Assembly (NCBI GenBank): GCA_905216075.1 | Contig: CAJMSO010000036.1 | Coordinates: 1 to 10,948, forward strand | Direction: 5' to 3' | Source: an uncultured bacterium | GTDB taxonomy: Bacteria; Actinomycetota; Coriobacteriia; Coriobacteriales; Coriobacteriaceae | Length of the DNA: 10,948 nucleotides | Program-made: the position numbers and the translations under genes | Notes under the pieces: model-generated | What the model saw: the letters and a program-made list of their open reading frames with translations, nothing else | Database searches by the model: none | Told to the model about the DNA's origin: nothing | Part shown: positions 6,831 to 10,948 of the stretch, in pieces | Layout of the letters: every line of letters begins with the position of its first letter | Position numbering within the stretch: the first letter of the stretch is position 1

Positions 6831-7853
6831 CTAACGCAAGGTTGAGGCGCGGTGTTCGATGTGGCCGGGGATCTCGATGCGTTTGGGTGCCAGCTTTGCG
6901 GCTTCGCCCACGGTGGTGGTAACAACGTCGATGCGCTCTGAGAGGCGCTCTACCACGCGCTCGGCGATGGTAAGGGTGTCCTGCGCGGCTGTGGTCACAC
7001 CGCCAAAGAGCACGTGGTTCCAGGGGTAATCGTCAAACGTCGCGATCTTAAGACCGGCCGGCAACGAGGGTCCCAACTGTGCCAGTGCCTCGGTCAGGCG
7101 TAGGAAGACCAGGCCGTTGACAGCGATAAGGCCGAGTCTTTTGCCCGCATAGCCGCGGATGGTCTCGTCCAAGCGGCCAACGCCAGTGGCACCGCCATCG
7201 GCCAAGGTGACAACCTCGCCGGCAAGGCCGCGTCGCGACAGCTCGTCGGTAAAGGCCTCGGCGCGCTCGCGACGCACGGGGCTGTCATCGCTTGCCTCGG
7301 TGAGCAGGCACAGGCGCTCGCTGCCAGCGGCAGCCAAGGCGTCTACCAAGCCGGCAACCAGCTCGCGGTTGTTAGATGTCACCAGATCGACACCGCCGGC
7401 AGCAACATCGCGGTCGAGCAGCACAACGGGTAAACGTCCCGCGGCAGCGGCGATTGCCTCGTCGTTACCGCCGCAGGTATTGACGACCAGGCCGTCCACG
7501 CCGGCGTCGATAAGCCTGGTGAGCGATTCGGCCTCTTTAGCGGGATCGTTGCCGCTAATGGCCGTCATAAGCGAGCAGCCGCGCGCGGCGGCACTGGCGG
7601 AAAGCCCTTCGAGCATGGCACTGGAGAACGGGTTGGCGATGTCGGCCAGGATCACGCCGATGAGGTTGGTGCGTGAGCTGCGCAGATTGCGTGCGGCGGC
7701 ACGTGGGCGATAGCCGGTGCGCTCGATAACCGCCGCGATGCGAGCGCGGGTTTCCTCGGTCATCTGCCCGGGGCGGTTGTTGAGATAGCGCGAGACCGTG
7801 GCCGGGCTCACGCCCGCCTCGGCGGCAATGTCCTTGATTCTCATCTGCGCCAT
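6831..7853 (-). CDS. LacI/GalR-family transcriptional repressor, probable KdgR-like regulator of the adjacent kdgK-eda genes
   Basis: A 340-residue regulator. I start it at the ATG at 7853, preceded by GGGG at a usable distance and placed just before the helix-turn-helix, as is normal for the family; an in-frame ATG at 7901 has no ribosome-binding site. Residues 5-25 (RIKDIAAEAGVSPATVSRYL) form the DNA-binding HTH. The hinge helix with RNLRSSRTN (about 55-63) should insert its Leu at the central CG of the operator. The rest is a two-lobed periplasmic-binding-protein fold, starting LIGVILADIANPFSS and ending with the FDDYPWNHV and VTTAAQ segments before the last helices. It is divergent from kdgK, and two CG-centred operators lie in the shared region, so it most likely represses the kinase and perhaps itself. 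The inducer is inferred to be KDG or a related sugar acid. No clear terminator separates it from the gene at 5359-6696. Confidence 0.88.
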   Translation of the reverse strand: MAQMRIKDIAAEAGVSPATVSRYLNNRPGQMTEETRARIAAVIERTGYRPRAAARNLRSSRTNLIGVILADIANPFSSAMLEGLSASAAARGCSLMTAISGNDPAKEAESLTRLIDAGVDGLVVNTCGGNDEAIAAAAGRLPVVLLDRDVAAGGVDLVTSNNRELVAGLVDALAAAGSERLCLLTEASDDSPVRRERAEAFTDELSRRGLAGEVVTLADGGATGVGRLDETIRGYAGKRLGLIAVNGLVFLRLTEALAQLGPSLPAGLKIATFDDYPWNHVLFGGVTTAAQDTLTIAERVVERLSERIDVVTTTVGEAAKLAPKRIEIPGHIEHRASTLR

Positions 7854-7918
7854 GGCGCACCCCGTTTCCCAATTGTCAGCAGTCTGAGCCATTTTAGGCA
7901 TTTTTTTAAAAATCTCGC

Positions 7919-7945
7919 TTGCAAAAGGCTGTAGGTGAGTATACT
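7919..7945 (+). promoter_or_regulatory. Candidate promoter of kdgK
   Basis: A strong -10 box TATACT (7940-7945) is preceded by TTGCAA (7919-7924) with a short 15-bp spacer. Transcription would start near 7952, leaving a leader of about 137 bases before the kinase ATG and placing both LacI-type operators right at the start site. Confidence 0.5.
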
Positions 7946-7957
7946 ACAACTCGAAAC

Positions 7958-7982
7958 GAAACCGATTTCGTAAACCGATTTC
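7958..7982 (+). promoter_or_regulatory. Tandem LacI-family operators in the lacI-kdgK divergent region
   Basis: GAAACCGATTTC (7958-7969) and TAAACCGATTTC (7971-7982) are near-palindromes with a central CG, the form bound by LacI/GalR regulators. The first is palindromic at ten of twelve positions. Their centres are 13 bp apart, a little over one helical turn, and the pair lies directly downstream of the -10 element, where a bound repressor would block initiation or clearance. Confidence 0.72.
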
Positions 7983-7990
7983 GGCGAGCG

Positions 7991-8042
7991 TTGGCACGTA
8001 GGTGCAAAGATGTACCCTACCGTCTTGGCACCTCCGTGCCAA
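7991..8042 (+). other. Long hairpin in the kdgK 5' leader
   Basis: TTGGCACGTAGGTGC (7991-8005) pairs with GCACCTCCGTGCCAA (8028-8042) over 15 positions with one mismatch, around a 22-base loop. It lies after the operators and 46 bp before the kdgK ATG. No T run follows, so it is not a simple terminator. It could stabilise the mRNA, expose or hide a processing site, or be a second protein-binding site. Confidence 0.55.
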
Positions 8043-8088
8043 CGCCATATCAAAGGTGTACGCACGAGCAAGAAGGAGCTGCGCAACC

Positions 8089-9123
8089 ATGGGTAAAACG
8101 GTTCTTACCTTCGGCGAGATCATGATGAGGCTCTCGCCCAAAGACCATCTGCGCATTGAGCAGGCGACCGAGTTTGATGTCCGCTACGGCGGCGCCGAGG
8201 CCAACACCGCGCTTTCCCTGGCCTACCAGGGCGACAAGGCCGCTTACGTCTCCGTTGTCCCGGCCAACCGTCTGGGCGAGTGCGCTCTGCGCTCGCTGAA
8301 GGCCTACGGCGTCGACACCACGCGCGTCGTACGTCAGGGCGATCGCCTGGGCTCCTATGTCTTTGAGGTCGGCGCCTCGCAGCGCGGCAACGGCTGCGTC
8401 TACGACCGCAAGTACTCTGCCATTAACATGGCCAAGCGCGACGTCTTTGATTGGGACGAGATCCTCAAGGGTATCGATGTCTTCTATTTCTCCGGCGTGA
8501 CGCCCGCTGTCTCCGACGAGATGGCCGCTGCGTGCAAGGATGCCCTCACCGCCTGCCGCGCCAAGGGCATCACCACCGTGTGCGACGTCAACTATCGCGG
8601 CAAGATGTGGTCGCCCGAGAAGTCGCAGGCCACCATGAAGGAACTCCTGCCGCTCGTCGACATCTGCATCGCCAACGACGAGGATGCGCCCGCCGGCCTC
8701 GGCATGACCTGCGTCTCTGGTTCCCTTGCCCATGGCATCGAGGAGCGCGACACCTACGTCGAGATGGCCCGTCAGATCTGCGCCGAGTACGGCTGCAAGA
8801 AGGTCGCTTCGGTCGTCCGCAACATCTCCTGCGTCGAGCGCTCCATCTGGATGGGCATGCTCTATGACGCCGAGAGCGGCGCGCACTGGTTCTCCCCCGC
8901 TCACGACGTGCACGTGCTCGAGGGCGTTGCCGCCGGCGACGCTTTCAACGCCGGCCTCGTCCATGCCCTCATCAACGACTTTGACCCGCAGGACGCCGTC
9001 AACTACGCGATTGCGGCCTCGATCCTCAAGCTCACCATCAAGGGCGATTCCAACCTGGTGACTGCTGACGAGATTGCCGCTGTGGCATCAGCCGCCGACG
9101 GTGGCACCCGCGTCGCCCGTTAA
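8089..9123 (+). CDS. kdgK: PfkB-family sugar kinase, probable 2-keto-3-deoxygluconate kinase
   Basis: A 344-residue ribokinase-fold enzyme expected to phosphorylate 2-keto-3-deoxygluconate with ATP to KDPG in hexuronate and pectin-sugar breakdown. The ATG at 8089 has AAGGAG (8073-8078) 10 bases upstream; an earlier in-frame start lies within the leader hairpin and is not used. Seen: an N-terminal TFGEIMMRLSP strand typical of this family, the di-glycine substrate motif RYGGAEANTA (G34, G35), VCDVNYRGKMW (about 164-174) and IANDEDA (about 194-200), and the C-terminal anion-hole and catalytic-base motif VAAGDAFNAG with D284. That motif departs from the usual DTTGAGD: the run before it is LEGVA and one anion-hole glycine is alanine. 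The aldolase gene for its product follows on the same strand, which is the main support for the substrate. Fructokinase or another PfkB sugar kinase remains possible. Confidence 0.85.
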   Translation: MGKTVLTFGEIMMRLSPKDHLRIEQATEFDVRYGGAEANTALSLAYQGDKAAYVSVVPANRLGECALRSLKAYGVDTTRVVRQGDRLGSYVFEVGASQRGNGCVYDRKYSAINMAKRDVFDWDEILKGIDVFYFSGVTPAVSDEMAAACKDALTACRAKGITTVCDVNYRGKMWSPEKSQATMKELLPLVDICIANDEDAPAGLGMTCVSGSLAHGIEERDTYVEMARQICAEYGCKKVASVVRNISCVERSIWMGMLYDAESGAHWFSPAHDVHVLEGVAAGDAFNAGLVHALINDFDPQDAVNYAIAASILKLTIKGDSNLVTADEIAAVASAADGGTRVAR

Positions 9124-9138
9124 TTCGTTCCCCATTCT

Positions 9139-9288
9139 GCGGGCTGCAGTTTCCCATACCCATACCTCTGCAGCCCGCTCCCCGATTCCTCCGGTCGGGC
9201 AAAACCACCAGTCCCATTCCGGTTTTGCCTGGCATTCCCTACATGACTGGTCGAGCAGCTGGTTTTGGAATTGCTTGAACCCCAAGCA
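9139..9288 (+). other. Hairpin-rich intergenic region between kdgK and eda
   Basis: The 254-bp gap holds three stems: GCGGGCTGCAG/CTGCAGCCCGC (9139-9149 with 9168-9178, perfect, 18-base loop), GGCAAAACC/GGTTTTGCC (9198-9206 with 9221-9229, perfect) and TGCTTG/CAAGCA (9272-9277 with 9283-9288). The middle one has competing partners: ACCAGTC (9207-9213) can pair with GACTGGT (9245-9251), and CAAAACCA (9200-9207) with TGGTTTTG (9260-9267). No T run follows the first stem, so read-through is likely. A weak promoter (TTGAAC 9275-9280, GATAAC 9297-9302) could serve eda. From 9303 to the eda ribosome-binding site nothing else is evident. Confidence 0.55.
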
Positions 9289-9377
9289 GTGCCTCCGATA
9301 ACCAATCCTAAATCGGCTCCTGACCAGCACATTTGGCAATCACGCGCCCATGCGCGCCACACATCGAAAGGAACATC

Positions 9378-10019
9378 ATGTTCGATCAGTTTTACACCAC
9401 GCTTAAGTCCCTGGGCATCGTGCCGGTCGTTGTGCTCGATAAGGTCGAGGACGCCGCTCCGCTCGCCCACGCCCTTATGGCAGCTGGCATGAAGTCCGCC
9501 GAGGTCACCTTCCGCACCGCCTGCGCCGCCGAGTGCATCGCCGCTATGGCCGAGGCCGAGCCCGAGATGTGCGTTGGCGCCGGCACTGTCCTGACCGTCG
9601 AGCAGGTTGAGCAGGCCCGCGCAGCCGGTGCCAAGTTCATCGTCTCCCCGGGTTACAACGAGGACGTTGTGAAGCACTGCATCGACATCGACCTGCCTGT
9701 CCTTCCCGGCACCGTAACCCCCTCCGAGGTCACCGCAGCCGAGAACCTGGGCCTCAAGGTCACCAAGTTCTTCCCCGCGTCCCAGTATGGCGGCCTGAAC
9801 ACCATCAAGGCCCTCGCCGCTCCGTTTGTCGGTCACCGCTTTATGCCTACCGGCGGCGTGAGCACCGCCAACGTCGAGGAGTACCTGAGCTCCTCTGCCA
9901 TCATCGCCTGCGGTGGCACCTGGATGGTCAAGCCGGCCCTGTTTGCCGACGGCGACTTCTCCAAGGTCGAGCAGATTGCCCGCGAGGCCATGGACGTCGT
10001 CAAGAAGGTCCGCGGCTAG
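9378..10019 (+). CDS. eda: KDPG/KHG aldolase (2-dehydro-3-deoxy-phosphogluconate aldolase)
   Basis: A 213-residue class I aldolase that cleaves KDPG, the product of the upstream kinase, to pyruvate and glyceraldehyde-3-phosphate. The family length is about 200-215 residues. Diagnostic motifs are all present: the N-terminal strand IVPVVVLDK, AEVTFRT with catalytic E42, VGAGTVLT, IVSPGYN, LPGTVTPSE, and the Schiff-base lysine K130 in VTKFFPAS, followed by FMPTGGVS. The ATG at 9378 is preceded by AAAGGAA (9367-9372); the earlier in-frame ATG at 9333 has no such site. It follows kdgK by 254 bp on the same strand, and a strong terminator 17 bp past its stop closes the unit. The codon use is strongly biased, like kdgK, which hints at high expression on induction. 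Confidence 0.95.
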   Translation: MFDQFYTTLKSLGIVPVVVLDKVEDAAPLAHALMAAGMKSAEVTFRTACAAECIAAMAEAEPEMCVGAGTVLTVEQVEQARAAGAKFIVSPGYNEDVVKHCIDIDLPVLPGTVTPSEVTAAENLGLKVTKFFPASQYGGLNTIKALAAPFVGHRFMPTGGVSTANVEEYLSSSAIIACGGTWMVKPALFADGDFSKVEQIAREAMDVVKKVRG

Positions 10020-10036
10020 GTTTAGCTCTCTATCGT

Positions 10037-10074
10037 GAAAGGGGGCGTGCCCTAGACCTCGCCCCCTTTCTTTT
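10037..10074 (+). terminator. Rho-independent terminator of the kdgK-eda unit
   Basis: GAAAGGGGGC (10037-10046) and GCCCCCTTTC (10061-10070) form a perfect 10-bp stem with a 14-base loop, followed immediately by TTTT. It begins 17 bp after the eda stop. Confidence 0.9.
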
Positions 10075-10175
10075 AAAGCGGCTCGGAAGCGCGCCGTTTC
10101 CGTCACGAACAAGAACCGAAACCGTCTTGTATGCTGATAGAACGTGACGGAAGCGACACGCCCCCGAGCCGCTTT
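10075..10175. repeat. 101-bp imperfect palindrome with 33-base arms
   Basis: The arms 10075-10107 and 10143-10175 match as inverted repeats at 28 of 33 positions without gaps. They begin AAAGCGGCTCGG (outer 12 perfect) and end TTCCGTCACG/CGTGACGGAA (inner 10 perfect). The 35-base centre holds a smaller stem ACAAGA/TCTTGT (10109-10114 with 10125-10130). All five differences are transitions. In a minus-strand RNA four of them become G-U pairs, leaving one mismatch. It abuts the T run of the eda terminator. No protein-coding reading is credible here. Confidence 0.8.
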
Positions 10176-10232
10176 GCCTACTCGGCTGGCAGTCGCGCTC
10201 AACTAAGACACTTCGACAAAAGCCGAACCATC

Positions 10233-10308
10233 AAAACAGCTGCGGCGCCGTCTGAAGGAATGGACCCTTGCTTCCGGTCTTTTCCTCCAAGCGGCGCCGC
10301 AGCTTTTT
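10233..10308. terminator. Inverted repeat with T runs on both sides, probable bidirectional terminator with long structured loop
   Basis: AGCTGCGGCGCCG (10238-10250) and CGGCGCCGCAGCT (10292-10304) are perfect 13-base complements. TTTTTC-type T tracts follow on plus (10304-10308) and TGTTTTGATGG on minus, so it can end the minus-strand GntR-type gene and backstop eda. The 41-base loop is unusually long for a terminator and could fold further (GAAGG/CTTGCTTC region). Confidence 0.6.
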
Positions 10309-10330
10309 CATACCCCGATAATGCCCCGGC

Positions 10331-10397
10331 AGTTGCGGTGAGATATGGACTGCTTACACCATCAGAGCCGCAAAACAATCCCTATTTCACCGCAACT
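10331..10397. repeat. Third large-loop inverted repeat in the eda-gntR gap
   Basis: AGTTGCGGTGAGATA (10331-10345) and TATTTCACCGCAACT (10383-10397) pair at 14 of 15 positions, the exception being a G-U pair in plus-strand RNA. The loop is 37 bases. It lies 15 bp past the stop codon of the minus-strand regulator gene and has no clear T run on the minus strand. Confidence 0.65.
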
Positions 10398-10412
10398 AAA
10401 TAAAGGGACAAA

Positions 10413-10948
10413 TTAGATGGCCGAGTCTTTGGACAGCTCAAAATAGTCGGGATGCAAGGCGATAACCGGACCTTGCTCTTCGGGCATCAGGTGCAGGTGT
10501 GTCTCTGCCAGATAGCTCGCCGTGTCGGTATCGCCCTTCTTAATGGCCTCGAGAATCCGGCGATGCTGCCCACGGATCGGCTCCCAGTCCAGATCCTGCG
10601 ACACCATACGCAACCAGTTGTATCGCTCAAAATGCGTATTGACGCTCTTCATCCAATCCCACAACATGTGGCGGCCGGCAATCTCAAAACATGTCTCATG
10701 GAACAGGTTGTCCAGATCGAAAAAGCGACGCGTTTCACGATGATCGAGCGACTCGGACTCGGCAAGAATCTGCTCGAGCCGATGTTTTTGCTCGGGCGTG
10801 GCGGCCGAGCAACATTTAATGAGCACGCTTCTCTCGAGTTTCTCGCGCAAAAAGCAAGCGTTCTCGGCATGCTCCATGCTGATTTTTGAGACGTAGGTGC
10901 CGCTTTTGGGACGCGTTTCCACCAGCTCCTGCTCACGCAGGCGCACAA
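10413..10948 (-). CDS. GntR-family regulator with FCD domain (5' end outside window)
   Basis: The frame is open to the window edge, so the N-terminal part of the winged helix lies beyond it. The first visible residues, RLREQELVETRPKSGTYVSK, are the wing and end of a GntR winged helix. The remaining 150 or so residues form an all-helical FCD ligand domain with the metal-site pattern: Asp and His in DLDNLFHETCFEIAGR, His in IRGQHRRILEAIKKGD, and His in AETHLHLM. FCD regulators often sense sugar acids such as hexuronates or their breakdown products. It converges on the kdgK-eda unit, so a role in uronate metabolism is plausible but not shown by the sequence. The target genes are probably upstream of it, outside the window. 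The stop is TAA at 10413. Confidence 0.88.
   Translation of the reverse strand, partial: VRLREQELVETRPKSGTYVSKISMEHAENACFLREKLERSVLIKCCSAATPEQKHRLEQILAESESLDHRETRRFFDLDNLFHETCFEIAGRHMLWDWMKSVNTHFERYNWLRMVSQDLDWEPIRGQHRRILEAIKKGDTDTASYLAETHLHLMPEEQGPVIALHPDYFELSKDSAI

Noticed and set aside
10075..10175. Reading the long palindrome as a miniature transposable element
   Set aside because: No target-site duplication flanks the arms and no second copy is in the window; it is kept as an unexplained inverted repeat instead.
9120..10202. Minus-strand open frame opposite eda
   Set aside because: It covers eda on the other strand, the intergenic hairpins and the eda terminator, and shows only shadow composition.
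10131..10403. Plus-strand 90-codon open frame in the eda-gntR gap
   Set aside because: No ribosome-binding site precedes the ATG, the frame runs through the arms of all three inverted repeats, and the product has no recognisable motif or gene-like composition.
1..10948. tRNA, rRNA, CRISPR, insertion sequence or phage genes
   Set aside because: No cloverleaf, regular spaced repeats, transposase or integrase motif was found on either strand.

Overview
The window reads as ordinary chromosome from a high-GC (about 60% by eye) actinobacterium of the Coriobacteriia, most likely a gut Collinsella or close relative. This is inferred from the actinobacterial GlnR-type regulator, the actinobacterial GlnA2-like protein, the LigA with a C-terminal BRCT domain, and tight codon use. 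No plasmid, phage, transposase, tRNA, rRNA or CRISPR signature was seen.

Layout. Positions 2-439 (+) hold the C-terminal part of a MerR-type regulator with a GyrI-like effector domain. It converges on ligA (498-2726, -) through a bidirectional terminator. Upstream of ligA, on the same strand, lies a membrane-anchored HtrA/DegP-like serine protease (2977-4437) with its own terminator. Next comes a nitrogen-type module on the minus strand: a glutamine-synthetase-fold gene (5359-6696) followed 50 bp later by a GlnR-like orphan response regulator (4646-5308). A lacI-family regulator (6831-7853, -) is divergent from a ketodeoxygluconate kinase gene (8089-9123, +). An Entner-Doudoroff aldolase gene (9378-10019, +) follows. 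The window ends inside a GntR/FCD regulator on the minus strand (10413-10948).

How they work together. The kinase and aldolase form the last two steps of hexuronate/KDG breakdown (KDG to KDPG to pyruvate plus glyceraldehyde-3-phosphate). The LacI protein is the likely repressor, because two near-identical 12-bp operators sit just downstream of a -10 element in front of kdgK. The GntR/FCD protein may be a second pathway regulator.

The most striking part is the nitrogen module. The glutamine-synthetase-like protein has the full fold length and aligns without gaps to GlnA2-type enzymes in the relevant motifs, but several catalytic metal ligands are replaced (two Glu of the n1 site by Ala and Gly, the n2 His by Phe). 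Its partner is a GlnR-like regulator whose receiver pocket is also degenerate. A sequence matching the actinobacterial GlnR-box pattern lies in front of the synthetase gene. Together they suggest a nitrogen-sensing pair built on a non-canonical synthetase.

The non-coding DNA around kdgK-eda is rich in hairpins. There is one in the kdgK leader, three between kdgK and eda, and three successive large-loop inverted repeats beyond the eda terminator. The first of these last three has 33-base arms.
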